From Planktothrix serta PCC 8927 (GTDB lineage: Bacteria > Cyanobacteriota > Cyanobacteriia > Cyanobacteriales > Microcoleaceae): DNA of 64,000 nucleotides. The stretch covers positions 119,531-183,530 of the forward strand of contig NZ_LR734880.1 of NCBI RefSeq assembly GCF_900010725.2, given 5' to 3'. Position numbers and translations under genes: made by a program. Every line of letters starts with the position of its first letter. Positions within the stretch are counted from its first letter, which is position 1. Shown piece after piece: positions 16,986 to 26,010 of the stretch. Below the pieces are notes generated by a model. The model saw only the letters and a program-made list of their open reading frames with translations, was not told the DNA's origin and did no database searches.

Positions 16986-17322
16986 AAATCGTTCCCCAGC
17001 AGAACTTCTATATCATTAAGAAATATTGAAAATTCTTTAAATCAACCTTAAATATGCCTTAAAATTCAACAGAGCGAATCACAATGAGGCAAATTAAACT
17101 ATCATCAGATATTGATCTGATTTCAGGAGCCTATCTAAAAATTTCTTAATCGCTAATTTGTCATCAATTGTTGACGATTTCCAGAAAAAAACAGGCTGAA
17201 GTGTGAAAAACTAAGGGTTTAAGTCTTTCAACAACAGCCCTCTCAATATATTTAACAACCTTGACCGTGAACCGAATCAAGACTGCTAACAACCAATACT
17301 CAACAGTTTAACGGAAAAAATT
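16986..17322. other. Upstream region of gltD
   Basis: No gene. It is AT-rich with no strong hairpin or repeat. It probably holds the gltD promoter, but I cannot point to confident -35 and -10 boxes. Confidence 0.4.
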
Positions 17323-18807
17323 ATGGGAAAACCGACTGGCTTTCTGGAATATGCCCGCGAACTCGCTGCGGAACTCGCCCCTTTAGATCGGGTTGGGAAT
17401 TGGGATGAATTTCATCTCCCGATGGAGGATGACAAACTTCGCACCCAAGCCGCCCGGTGTATGGACTGCGGAACACCGTTTTGTCATACGGGAACAATTA
17501 TTAGTGGGATGGCCAGTGGTTGTCCGATCAATAATCTGATCCCGGAATGGAATGATTTAATTTATCGGGGACTGTGGAAAGAAGCCCTAGACCGTCTCCA
17601 CAAAACCAATAATTTCCCCGAATTTACGGGTCGGGTTTGTCCGGCGCCTTGCGAGGGTTCCTGTGTTTTGGGCATTCATAACCCTCCGGTTACGATTAAA
17701 AATATTGAATGTTCGATTATTGATAAAGGCTGGGATGAAGGTTGGATCACCCCTGAACCTCCGGCCAAACGCACCGGAAAAAAAGTCGCGGTCATTGGTT
17801 CTGGCCCTGCGGGGTTATGTGCGGCGGCCCAACTGAATAAAGCGGGTCATGGGGTAACGGTATTTGAACGGGCTGACCGTCCGGGTGGCCTATTAATGTA
17901 TGGTATCCCCAACATGAAACTGGATAAAGAACAGGTTGTCCTGCGACGGCTGAAGGTATTGGAAGACGAGGGGGTTAAGTTTATTTGCAATACCGAAGTC
18001 GGTAAGGACTTTCCGGCTGAAAATTTGTTAAAAGAGTTTGATGCGGTACTTTTATGTACTGGAGCCACTAAACCCAGGGATTTGCCCATTGCAGGACGGG
18101 AACTCAAGGGGATTCATTTTGCTATGGAGTTCCTCACAGCCAATACGCAAGCGGTTTTAAATAAGCAGTCAGGGAGTGATTTTATCTCCGCCCAGGGGAA
18201 AGATGTGGTGATTATCGGGGGTGGAGATACGGGCACGGACTGTGTGGGAACGTCCATTCGTCACGGTTGCAAGAGTGTGGTGCAGTTGGAAATTTTACCG
18301 AAACCTCCCTCAGAGCGGGCTGCCAATAACCCCTGGCCGGAATGGCCGAAGGTTTATAAAATGGATTACGGTCAGGAAGAAGCCGCAGCCAAATTTGGGG
18401 CTGACCCTCGTGTTTATTTAACAACGGCCACGAAGTTTGAAGGGGATGAAAATGGCAATGTTACAGCTATTCATACCGTTGAAGTGGAATGGGCGAAAAA
18501 TGAGAAGGGTCAGTTTATTCCGCAGCATATTCCCGGCACAGAAAAGGTAATTCCAGCGCAATTAGTGTTATTAGCAATGGGATTTTTAGGGCCCGAACAA
18601 CCGCTATTAGATACTTTAGGTTTAGAACGGGATGCCCGCAGTAATATTAAAGCTGAACATGGCAAGTATGCTACCAGTATTCCGGGGGTATTTGCGGCGG
18701 GTGATTGTCGTCGGGGCCAAAGCCTTGTGGTTTGGGCGTTTAATGAAGGTCGTGGTGCCGCCCGTGAATGTGATTTATATTTGATGGGACAGACGGATTT
18801 ACCTTAA
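17323..18807 (+). CDS. gltD: Glutamate synthase small subunit (GltD)
   Basis: Passes electrons from NAD(P)H to the GltB subunit. The 494 residues match the family length. Cysteine motifs for 4Fe-4S clusters are CMDCGTPFC (about 46-54) and CPAPCEGSC (about 108-116). Two Rossmann motifs follow: [14 protein letters not shown] for FAD and [15 protein letters not shown] for NAD(P)H. A C-terminal [18 protein letters not shown] binds FAD. It is on the same strand as gltB but 3.8 kb downstream, separated by defence and toxin genes. The GC content and codon use match gltB. Confidence 0.93.
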   Translation: MGKPTGFLEYARELAAELAPLDRVGNWDEFHLPMEDDKLRTQAARCMDCGTPFCHTGTIISGMASGCPINNLIPEWNDLIYRGLWKEALDRLHKTNNFPEFTGRVCPAPCEGSCVLGIHNPPVTIKNIECSIIDKGWDEGWITPEPPAKRTGKKVAVIGSGPAGLCAAAQLNKAGHGVTVFERADRPGGLLMYGIPNMKLDKEQVVLRRLKVLEDEGVKFICNTEVGKDFPAENLLKEFDAVLLCTGATKPRDLPIAGRELKGIHFAMEFLTANTQAVLNKQSGSDFISAQGKDVVIIGGGDTGTDCVGTSIRHGCKSVVQLEILPKPPSERAANNPWPEWPKVYKMDYGQEEAAAKFGADPRVYLTTATKFEGDENGNVTAIHTVEVEWAKNEKGQFIPQHIPGTEKVIPAQLVLLAMGFLGPEQPLLDTLGLERDARSNIKAEHGKYATSIPGVFAAGDCRRGQSLVVWAFNEGRGAARECDLYLMGQTDLP

Positions 18808-18818
18808 TTTGTTGTTAG

Positions 18819-18846
18819 AAATCCCTCCTTTTTTGGGGGGATTTTT
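18819..18846 (+). terminator. Rho-independent terminator after gltD
   Basis: AAATCCCTCC (18819-18828) pairs with GGGGGGATTT (18835-18844) around a T6 loop with one wobble, and a T-run continues. It lies 11 bp after the gltD stop. Confidence 0.75.
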
Positions 18847-18925
18847 GAACCACAAAGACACGAAGACACGAAGGGGAATTTAAGTTGCGATCGCCCTACT
18901 CTTTATGTTCTCCAGTTTTCTATTC

Positions 18926-19141
18926 CTATAAGTCATCACCAACCCACTGACCTGCGTGTCGCAATACCGATTGACCAGAAGCAGGTTTATAGGCAATTGT
19001 TTCTGACAATAGGAGATGAATATTTTGGGAATTCTCTTGTTGTTTAATAAATTCAACAAATTTAGCAATTGTATTTAGGTTTTTAGGGGAGATTTGTAAA
19101 AGATTTTGCTCGATTTGCTTTCGCAGTTCAATAGTATTCAT
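18926..19141 (-). CDS. Small helical protein, hypothetical
   Basis: From the ATG at 19141 it encodes about 71 residues starting MNTIELRKQIEQNLLQISP, then LNTIAKFVEFIKQQEN, a pattern of short amphipathic helices seen in small cyanobacterial antitoxin-like proteins. Earlier in-frame starts up to 19198 would overlap the Uma2 gene just upstream. No toxin gene is adjacent. Function unknown. Confidence 0.5.
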   Translation of the reverse strand: MNTIELRKQIEQNLLQISPKNLNTIAKFVEFIKQQENSQNIHLLLSETIAYKPASGQSVLRHAGQWVGDDL

Positions 19142-19181
19142 AATTTTAATAGAGGATAATGGGTTAAATTTAAGTCTAGGA

Positions 19182-19748
19182 TTATTCATCTTCATCAAAT
19201 ACAGGAGGCCAGATTTCTGACACGACTAATTCCCATTCGGGGAGAAGATTAGGAAGGGTTAAAGTATCCCCATTTCCTAATACAATTACAGGCTGATCTG
19301 GGTGGTAAACTTCCAGTTGACAGGTATCGGGATCAATTAGAATGGCAACTTTAACCCCTTGTTGAATATAAACTTGAATTTTATCTCGGATTTTTTTGAG
19401 GCGATCGCTTTGAGATTTAACTTCAACAACTAAGTCGGGAACAAGAGTAGCAAAATAGCGAACACTACGGGGAAGGCGATCGCGCAACACAAAAGACACA
19501 TCCGGTGCTTTTAGGTCACTATTGGGTAAAATAAACCCCCCTGCGGAGTCAAAAACCCGACCCAGGCGACGGGGTTTGACCCAATTGCGAAGTTGGCTGG
19601 CAAATTCTAAGGAAACTTCACTGGCGACGATATCTGATGGGCCCATAATGGTAATATTACCTTGTTCGATTTCAATTTGATAGTCCAAGCCCGCTTCACT
19701 CAGGACTGACTCGATGCGTTCTAGGTCTTTGACGGTCATTTCAGGCAT
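19182..19748 (-). CDS. Uma2-family (DUF820) nuclease-like protein
   Basis: Second Uma2 protein of the window. Core motifs: VKDLERIESVLSEAGL, LNWVKPRRLG-type region (about 60), GGFILPNSDLKAPDVSFV, LVVEVKSQSDRLKKIRDK (the E-x-K of the nuclease core) and VAILIDPDTCQLEVY. The E-V-K is complete here, whereas the 16422 copy has IEILSP. The ATG at 19748 is preferred to a TTG at 19763. It ends with a run of acidic residues and overlaps the possible extended start of the next minus-strand gene. Confidence 0.85.
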   Translation of the reverse strand: MPEMTVKDLERIESVLSEAGLDYQIEIEQGNITIMGPSDIVASEVSLEFASQLRNWVKPRRLGRVFDSAGGFILPNSDLKAPDVSFVLRDRLPRSVRYFATLVPDLVVEVKSQSDRLKKIRDKIQVYIQQGVKVAILIDPDTCQLEVYHPDQPVIVLGNGDTLTLPNLLPEWELVVSEIWPPVFDEDE

Positions 19749-19867
19749 GATGCAGAAGTCCAAATGGATTGTTATGACTGATTTGATGGAAAATGCGATC
19801 GCTCCTTTAACTTAACTCAAATTCTATCTTTCAGTTTTATAGCGTATTTTTTTATATTGAAATCAAT

Positions 19868-20005
19868 TTATTTTTCCCAAAAGGCTTGATTCAATTTATT
19901 CAACTCTATTTTTTCCTTGATTTGGGCTTTTTTTTGCTCAATTTTAGCTTTTCTTTCGGGTGAAATATTCTGAATGAGTTGGTTAAATTTATGATGTCCT
20001 GTCAT
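19868..20005 (-). pseudogene. Truncated HigA-like antitoxin (no HTH)
   Basis: A 45-codon gene, too short for most gene finders. Its ATG overlaps the stop of the toxin gene (ATGA). It encodes MTGHHKFNQLIQNISPERKA and a Lys/Glu-rich helix. In HigA-type antitoxins this segment precedes a helix-turn-helix domain; here the frame ends at FWEK and no helix-turn-helix remnant is visible downstream. Toxin binding may survive while DNA binding is lost. Confidence 0.55.
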
Positions 20006-20388
20006 AATAAACCCTCGTGTTGTAGTTCTTCAATGTATTGATCATACAATCGATCAGCCATCGGGATATATTTATCATAAAATCGGTTATCTCCTGTTTT
20101 ATCACCGCCAGTTAGTAATATGGCTGTGCGTCGGGGATCGAAAGCATAAAAAATTCTTAAGGGATTTCCTTGACTTTGGATGCGTAATTCTCTCAGATGA
20201 GAATGTTTTGATCCATTTACTCCCGAAGAATATGGAAAGGGTAAATTCGGCCCTTTTTCTTCTAGTAATTGGACAACAGTAATAATATCGTCTTGTTGGG
20301 TTTCACCCAAAACATCCCACCATTGACTAAATTCATCAGTATATTCGACTTCCCAGGTTACGTTAACGGGATAAGGTTGATTTGACAT
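20002..20388 (-). CDS. RelE/HigB-like toxin
   Basis: A 128-residue protein of the phage-derived Gp49/HigB type: VEYTDEFSQWWDVL at the N-terminus, VQLLEEKGPNLPFPYS, HLRELRIQSQGNPLRIFYAF, then DPRRTAILLTGGDKTG and YDKYIPMADRLYDQYI. It would cleave mRNA on the ribosome. The gene comes first and overlaps a truncated antitoxin gene by 4 bp. If the toxin is active, the shortened antitoxin must still neutralise it. Confidence 0.8.
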   Translation of the reverse strand: MSNQPYPVNVTWEVEYTDEFSQWWDVLGETQQDDIITVVQLLEEKGPNLPFPYSSGVNGSKHSHLRELRIQSQGNPLRIFYAFDPRRTAILLTGGDKTGDNRFYDKYIPMADRLYDQYIEELQHEGLL

Positions 20389-20576
20389 AGGTTTAGCCTC
20401 TCAATGCTTGACTAAACCCATTGAAAGGCTTATTTTTTATCAAGAACCCACAGCTTTCTATCAAATGCTATCAAATGCTATCAACCTTTAAAACGCTCTC
20501 TCAATTCGCCATTTTTTAGGTGTACTCGGTTAGATGATTAATCTGTGTTACAATAGTCAAAATAGTTAATTCAACA

Positions 20577-20765
20577 ATGGGGAATCAAAACCATAAAAAA
20601 GCAATTCGTAGTTTGCAAAGGAGAATCATTGAACATGAGGATAAAATTAAAAATGAGTTAGAAAAGGATTATCCTGATCAGGGATTGATTAAACATTGGC
20701 AAACAGAAATTCGCGCTTTTGAGAAAGGAGTTCAACAAGCACTAAAACGACTGAGGAGGTTATAA
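20577..20765 (+). CDS. Small basic helical protein
   Basis: Sixty-two residues, rich in Lys and Arg, predicted as two helices (HKKAIRSLQRRIIEHEDKIK and KHWQTEIRAFEKGVQQALKRL). The stop overlaps the next ATG by one base (TAATG), with AGGAGG just before it. It probably acts together with the following gene. I do not recognise the family. Confidence 0.55.
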   Translation: MGNQNHKKAIRSLQRRIIEHEDKIKNELEKDYPDQGLIKHWQTEIRAFEKGVQQALKRLRRL

Positions 20766-21019
20766 TGCAAATTAGCGATCGCACATCTTTTATTCAAAGT
20801 TCTACGTTAAAAATATTGTTAACTGAACTTGGAGAAGAATGTCAAACTATTCTCCAACTTTTAGATAAAATTCGGGCTGGAAATCAATTAAGCGATAGTG
20901 AAAAAGGGGAGAGTTTGGCCGAATTATTAGCAGCTATGATTCATCTACAAACCCATTGTGGCGACGATTTGCAAACATTAATTGCAGAAGAATTAGAACA
21001 GTTACCTGATACAGAATGA
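20765..21019 (+). CDS. Small acidic helical protein
   Basis: An 84-residue, all-helical acidic protein (LKILLTELGEECQTILQLLD, ESLAELLAAMIHLQTHCG). It is translationally coupled to the basic 62-residue protein before it, with AGGAGG at 20756-20761. A basic-acidic coupled pair suggests a complex. It lies 150 bp upstream of the NACHT gene, from which it is separated by a GC-rich palindrome. Confidence 0.55.
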   Translation: MQISDRTSFIQSSTLKILLTELGEECQTILQLLDKIRAGNQLSDSEKGESLAELLAAMIHLQTHCGDDLQTLIAEELEQLPDTE

Positions 21020-21059
21020 TCAGAGTAAGATGGTTAATGATCAAGTTATCCCTCTGTAA

Positions 21060-21079
21060 GGGCGAGGCGCGCCTCGCCC
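21060..21079. repeat. Perfect 20-bp GC palindrome
   Basis: GGGCGAGGCGCGCCTCGCCC is fully self-complementary. It is a frequent type of dispersed cyanobacterial palindrome and could fold into a strong stem in the spacer before the NACHT gene. Confidence 0.7.
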
Positions 21080-21170
21080 CTACCTTGGAATTTTTAAATG
21101 ATTTTAAAGATAGGGTTTTCTTTTTTAACGAATAATTGCTATAATTATTTAAAAGGATTCATGTTTTGAT

Positions 21171-24100
21171 ATGTTATCTTGGGATGAATTTTTACAAGAT
21201 GTTGCAGATGCACAGGGTTTAGTGGATGCCGATGAACGCACAGTATTTTTAACTCGTTTTGCTGAAAAATATTTAAAAACAAGAGTATCAAATACTTCAA
21301 TTGCTGATAAATTAGGCATCAGTAAATCTGATCTGGAACGAAAACTAGGTAAAGTTTATACTATTCTTGAAACTTCTTGCCCTGAATTGAAACCTGCAAC
21401 AAAAGGTAAAATTAAGATTCTACATAGTTTTTTAACACAAGAGTATTCTAAATATCAAAAACAAGAACAAATTCCATCTCAACTCCAAACACCAGTATCC
21501 TCAATTTCTGATATTAACTGGCATCAAATCTGTCAATCTCGCCTCAACGCCTACAAAGAACGCTTTCTCAACAACCCTTTAACAACTGGAAACCACCTCA
21601 ATGTTTATGTTCCTTTAGGGTTAGTGGAACCCAAACAAGAACAGGACAAGCGACAAAAACAGGAATTTAACCCAGAGGAGGGGTCACGGTTTTATCAATT
21701 AGCGGAAACGGAAATAACCAAAACCTATAACGAACCGAATCAATTTTTTGAAGAAGTATTACAAAAAGGAAATAGTAAAAGCAAAGGTCAAAAAATCGCA
21801 ATTATTGGCGAACCTGGGGCGGGAAAAACAACGTTATTATATCAAATTGCCCAATGGATTTTATATAAAGAGTTAGGTTATCCGATTTTAATTCGGTTGG
21901 CGGATGTTGATAAACCATTACTAGAATATTTAACTCAAGATTGGTTACGTTATGCGACTAAAAGCACAGGGGAAGTTTCACCGGAATGGGTTTCTGCATT
22001 TGAACAATTAAGGCGGGGGGATAAGGTTTGGTTACTCCTCGATGCTATTGATGAAATGGGGATAATGTCACCTTTAGCGGATATTAATCAACAGTTAGCG
22101 AACGAATTGCATGGGTTACGGGTGGTGTTAACCTGTCGGTTGAATGTTTGGGAGGGGGAGAAAAACGCTTTAAGGGGTTTTGATGTTTATCGCAATTTAG
22201 ATTTTAATTCCCAACAGATTCAGGATTTTATTGAACAATGGTTTAAGGATAAAACCCAGAGTCAGGAGTTATTAAAACAGTTAAAAGAACCCAACAAAAC
22301 CCGCATTAATGATTTAATTAAAAATCCCCTGCGGTTAGCATTATTATGTCGGACTTGGAAACGGGGGCAAAAATTACCCGAAACCCAAGCCGGACTGTAT
22401 CAACGGTTGGTTAATAGTCATTATCAATGGAAGGATGAACACAAACCGTTTCAAATTCCTGAAGATGTGCAAGAATATCTCCATAAACAGTTAGGAAAAT
22501 TAGCGAAAACCGCGATAAACCGTGAACAATATCGGTTTCGTTTAGAGGAAAAATTCCTTGAACAGTATTTAGGAAAACGGCATCCGTCAAATTCTCAGCC
22601 GAAGTCTCTATTTGATTGGGCGTTAAAATTAGGATGGTTAAATTGGGTGGGGTTAGCATCCGTTGAGGAAAGGGATTCTGATCAAGCGGTTTATGCGTTT
22701 TTCCATCCCACGTTTCAGGAATATTTTGCAGCTTTAGCGATTAAGGATTGGGATTATTTCTTACCTCGAAATCATGTCAATTGTCCGATGGAGGGGAAAG
22801 AGTATCGCATTTTTCAACCCCAATGGAAACAGGTAATTTTATTATGGTTGGGGCGGGATGATGTGGAGATAGAAGAGAAAGAGGCGTTTATTCAGAAGTT
22901 AGTTAGTTTTGATGATGGGTGTGGAGATAGTAATTTTTATGGGAATCGTACCTATTTTTTAGCTGCTGCGGGAATTAATGAGTTTAAACAATGCAGTTTA
23001 TCGGATGAAATTGTAAAACAGATTGTTCAATGGGGTTTTGGTTATTTTGATATTGAGAAGCAAAAATGGATAACTTTTATTGATCCACTTGAGGAAGGTT
23101 CAATAACAGTATTACCAGAGACAATTAGAGAAAAAGCGATCGCTAATTTAATTCAAGTCTTAGAAACTACTGAGAATGAATCTACTCGCAGGAGGGTTGC
23201 CTATAGTTTAGGGGATATTGCTGGTAGAAATGAGTTAGCAATACGAGAGTTAATTCGGGTCTTAAAAATCACTGAGAATGGATTTACTTACAGGTCGTTA
23301 GCCGAGAGTTTAGGGGAAATTGCCGTTGGAAATGAGTTAGCAATAGGGGAGTTAATTCGGGTATTAAAAACCACTGAGAATGAAGAGAATTGCTGGAGGG
23401 TTGCCGAGAGTTTAAGCGAAATTGCCGTTGGAAATGAGTTAGCAATAGGGGAGTTGATTCGGGTATTAGAAACCACTGAATCTGAATCTACTCGCAGGAT
23501 AGTTGCCTATAGTTTAGGGGAAATTGCCGTTGGAAATGAGTTAGCAAAAAAGGAGTTAATTCGGGTATTACAAACCACTCAATCTGAAAATAATCGCCAG
23601 TTATTTGCCTGGAAATTAGGGAAAATTAACCCTGGAAATGAGTTAGCAAGAAAGGAGTTGATTCGGGTATTACAAACCACTCAATCTGAAAATAATCGCA
23701 GGATAGTTGCCTCTATTTTAGGCGAAATTAACCCTGGAAATGAGTTAGCAATAAGGGAGTTAATTCGGATCTTAGAAACCACTCAATCTGAAAATAATCG
23801 CAGCATTGTTGCCTGGAGTTTAGGGGAAATTGCCGTTGGAAATGAGTTAGCAATAAGGGAGTTAATTCGGATCTTAAAAACCACTCAATCTGAAAATAAT
23901 CGCAGGATAGTTGCCTCTATTTTAGAAAAAATTTCCATTGGAAATGATTTAACAATAGGGGTATTAACTCAGGTTTTAGAAATTACTAATGATGAAGAAA
24001 CTCGCAGCAAGGTTGCCTATAGTTTAGGGGAAATTGCTGTTAGAAATGAGTTAGCAATAGAGGCGTTAATTCAGATCTTAGAAACCACTGAAAATGAAGA

Positions 24101-24758
24101 GACTTGCAGGAGAATTGCCAAGATTTTAGGAAAAATTGCCGTTGGAAATGAGTTAGCAAGAGGAGCATTAATTCGGATCTTAGAAACCACTAAAAATGAA
24201 GAGACTCAGTGGATTTTTGCCGGGAGTTTAGGAGAAATTGACCCTGGAAATAAGTTAGCAAGAAGGGCATTAATTCGGATTTTGGAAACTACTGAGTCTG
24301 AATCTAATCGTTGGATTGTTGCTTATAGTTTAGGGGAAATTTACCCTGGAAATAAGTTAGCGATAGGGACGTTAATTCAGGTCTTAGAAACCACTGAGTC
24401 TGAAAATACTCGCTGGACAGTTACCAAGAGTTTAGAGAAAATTGCCGTTGGAAATGAGTTAGCAATAAAGGCGTTAATTCAGGTCTTAGAAACTACTGAG
24501 AAGGAATCTACTCGCAGGACGGCTACCGAGAGTTTAGAGAAAATAATCCAAACAGAAGAACAATATACAGATGTGGTTTTTGCCCTCAAACATAACCTAA
24601 CTAATAAAGTTCTCAACAATAATTTTGATCTCTATATAAAATGCTGCGATGTTCTCTGGAAATGCGCCCAAAATCTACCTTATCCCAAATTTTATCAAGC
24701 ATGGCATCACAACACCCTGACCCCCAATTCTAATAATAACAGTTGTCATTCTGAGTGA
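21171..24758 (+). CDS. NACHT STAND NTPase with C-terminal HEAT repeats
   Basis: A 1195-residue NLR-like protein. Residues 1-95 are an unrecognised helical domain with a helix-turn-helix flavour (TSIADKLGISKSDLERKLGK). The NACHT NTPase follows: Walker A GEPGAGKTT (213-221), Walker B WLLLDAIDE (287-295), and winged-helix parts (to about 540). A linker precedes about 14 tandem 34-residue HEAT-like units (about 656-1130; pattern LIRVLETTESE...SLGEIAVGNELA). No known nuclease or protease effector is visible. Prokaryotic STAND proteins often sense phage proteins with such repeats and trigger cell death. The last residues (SCHSE) come from a dispersed repeat at 24750-24850. Confidence 0.88.
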   Translation: MLSWDEFLQDVADAQGLVDADERTVFLTRFAEKYLKTRVSNTSIADKLGISKSDLERKLGKVYTILETSCPELKPATKGKIKILHSFLTQEYSKYQKQEQIPSQLQTPVSSISDINWHQICQSRLNAYKERFLNNPLTTGNHLNVYVPLGLVEPKQEQDKRQKQEFNPEEGSRFYQLAETEITKTYNEPNQFFEEVLQKGNSKSKGQKIAIIGEPGAGKTTLLYQIAQWILYKELGYPILIRLADVDKPLLEYLTQDWLRYATKSTGEVSPEWVSAFEQLRRGDKVWLLLDAIDEMGIMSPLADINQQLANELHGLRVVLTCRLNVWEGEKNALRGFDVYRNLDFNSQQIQDFIEQWFKDKTQSQELLKQLKEPNKTRINDLIKNPLRLALLCRTWKRGQKLPETQAGLYQRLVNSHYQWKDEHKPFQIPEDVQEYLHKQLGKLAKTAINREQYRFRLEEKFLEQYLGKRHPSNSQPKSLFDWALKLGWLNWVGLASVEERDSDQAVYAFFHPTFQEYFAALAIKDWDYFLPRNHVNCPMEGKEYRIFQPQWKQVILLWLGRDDVEIEEKEAFIQKLVSFDDGCGDSNFYGNRTYFLAAAGINEFKQCSLSDEIVKQIVQWGFGYFDIEKQKWITFIDPLEEGSITVLPETIREKAIANLIQVLETTENESTRRRVAYSLGDIAGRNELAIRELIRVLKITENGFTYRSLAESLGEIAVGNELAIGELIRVLKTTENEENCWRVAESLSEIAVGNELAIGELIRVLETTESESTRRIVAYSLGEIAVGNELAKKELIRVLQTTQSENNRQLFAWKLGKINPGNELARKELIRVLQTTQSENNRRIVASILGEINPGNELAIRELIRILETTQSENNRSIVAWSLGEIAVGNELAIRELIRILKTTQSENNRRIVASILEKISIGNDLTIGVLTQVLEITNDEETRSKVAYSLGEIAVRNELAIEALIQILETTENEETCRRIAKILGKIAVGNELARGALIRILETTKNEETQWIFAGSLGEIDPGNKLARRALIRILETTESESNRWIVAYSLGEIYPGNKLAIGTLIQVLETTESENTRWTVTKSLEKIAVGNELAIKALIQVLETTEKESTRRTATESLEKIIQTEEQYTDVVFALKHNLTNKVLNNNFDLYIKCCDVLWKCAQNLPYPKFYQAWHHNTLTPNSNNNSCHSE
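23146..24574. repeat. 102-bp intragenic tandem repeats (HEAT units)
   Basis: Fourteen consecutive 102-bp units carry GGAAATGAGTTAGCA (with variants) once per unit. Several neighbours are almost identical, such as units 5-8 with ACCACTCAATCTGAAAATAA. Variation is concentrated at a few codons per unit, as in a sensor surface that is reshaped by unit shuffling. Confidence 0.85.
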
Positions 24759-24845
24759 AGCGAAGAATCTCGGAGATCCTTCGCTTCACTGCGTTCCGCT
24801 CAGGATGACATTATTAAAGATGGGTTCCGCTCAGGATGACATTAT
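24747..24845. repeat. GTCATTCTGAG / CTCAGGATGAC dispersed repeat cluster
   Basis: TGTCATTCTGAGTGAAGCG at the end of the NACHT gene is followed by an inverted relative (CTTCACTGCGTTCCGCTCAG) and then a duplicated TTCCGCTCAGGATGACATTA. The unit supplies the stop codon of the NACHT gene and may act as its transcript end. Confidence 0.65.
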
Positions 24846-24947
24846 CAAGAATAGTGAAATTACCGATAATACCCCCGTTGGCAATACTCTAAAGGTACGA
24901 CTTGAGTTTAATTCTTGATTTTGTTAACTTTAAATTGTTGGGAAGAA

Positions 24948-24967
24948 AGCCCTGAAGGGCTTACTAC
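24948..24967. repeat. Copy of the AGCCCTGAAGGGCTTACTAC repeat
   Basis: Identical to 3567-3586 and 53347-53366. It overlaps the 3' end of the CYTH gene. Confidence 0.75.
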
Positions 24968-25425
24968 GGTTTGAAGGGGTTTTTAACTAAATTAACGTTA
25001 TAATATCGGGGATCGGAGGTGACTTCTTCTGCGATCCAGTGGGGAATATCAATATTTTGATCTTCTGTTTCTAGTTCCACTTCTGCTAAGATTAATCCTT
25101 GATTTTCTCCCGAAAATTCATCTACTTCCCAGATTAAATCCCCCATTAAAATTTTATATCGTGTTTTTTCAATTAAGGGGCGATCGCATAATGTTTCTAA
25201 TAATTCTTGAGCATCCTCAACGGGGATTTTATACTCGAATTCCGCCCGACTACTTCCCGTTGTTAAACCTTTAATGGTTAAATAGCCCTGATTTCCTACC
25301 ACACGCACCCGAACAGTTCGCCCGTTGTAGTTAGCAATATAGCCTTGACGATAGATTTCTGCAACCCCTAGCGATCGCCATTCATCCCCTTTGACTAAAA
25401 ATTTGCGTTCAATTTCCGTTCCCAT
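24964..25425 (-). CDS. CYTH-domain protein (triphosphatase-like)
   Basis: A 153-residue protein with the CYTH signature EIERKFLV (ExExK, residues 4-11), then RVRVVGNQGYLTIKG and EFEYKIP, and acidic strands IWEVDEF and LAEVELE that form the metal-binding tunnel. The family hydrolyses inorganic triphosphate or thiamine triphosphate and, in some members, makes cAMP. The exact substrate cannot be told from sequence. Last residues overlap a dispersed repeat. Confidence 0.88.
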   Translation of the reverse strand: MGTEIERKFLVKGDEWRSLGVAEIYRQGYIANYNGRTVRVRVVGNQGYLTIKGLTTGSSRAEFEYKIPVEDAQELLETLCDRPLIEKTRYKILMGDLIWEVDEFSGENQGLILAEVELETEDQNIDIPHWIAEEVTSDPRYYNVNLVKNPFKP

Positions 25426-25505
25426 TTGCAGTGATTAAAAAAATCAGTTATACCTTATTTTAGCACAAATTTTTTATCTTGCATATTTTTCTATTGGGGT
25501 CAAAA

Positions 25506-25997
25506 ATGGTTATTTTAGTGATGGGGGTTTCCGGTTCTGGGAAATCTACAATTGGTCAACTTCTGGCGGAGTCTTTGCATTGGCAATTTAGCGATGCGGA
25601 TGCTTTTCATGCTTCTGAAAGTATTGCTAAAATGCAGAAAAATATCCCGTTGTTGGATAGTGATCGAATGCCTTGGTTAATGCAGCTTCAAAAGGCCATT
25701 GACAACTGGCTAAAAACTGATCAAAATGTTGTTTTAGCTTGTTCTGCGTTGAAAGATTCCTATCGTCAACTATTGTGGCGAGATCCTCAGCAAATGCGCT
25801 TAGTGTATTTAAAAGGGCCAGAAAAATTAATTCAACAACGGCTCCAAAGTCGGTATAATCATTTTATGTCTGCTGATCTTCTGGATACTCAATTAGACAG
25901 TTTAGAAGAACCTAAAACCGCCTTATATGTTGATATTTCCGATTCCCCCTTAGAAATTGTAGCTCAAATTCAAACCTATTTGCAGTTACAACCTTAA
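25506..25997 (+). CDS. gntK: Gluconokinase
   Basis: Phosphorylates gluconate to 6-phosphogluconate. P-loop GVSGSGKST near the N-terminus, DADAFHASESIAKM (substrate region, HxxxNxxKM-like), PLLDSDRMPWL, CSALKDSYRQLL and SRYNHFMSADLLDTQLDSLEEP are hallmark motifs. The ATG at 25506 is preferred, as it starts just before the first strand (MVILVMGVSG); an upstream in-frame start would add nine hydrophobic residues. About 163 residues, the usual size. Confidence 0.9.
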   Translation: MVILVMGVSGSGKSTIGQLLAESLHWQFSDADAFHASESIAKMQKNIPLLDSDRMPWLMQLQKAIDNWLKTDQNVVLACSALKDSYRQLLWRDPQQMRLVYLKGPEKLIQQRLQSRYNHFMSADLLDTQLDSLEEPKTALYVDISDSPLEIVAQIQTYLQLQP

Positions 25998-26010
25998 GTT
26001 TACTCTATCC

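Noticed and set aside
23146..24574. Regular repeats considered as a CRISPR array
   Set aside because: The 102-bp period is in phase with a 34-residue protein repeat and there are no short unique spacers between constant units.
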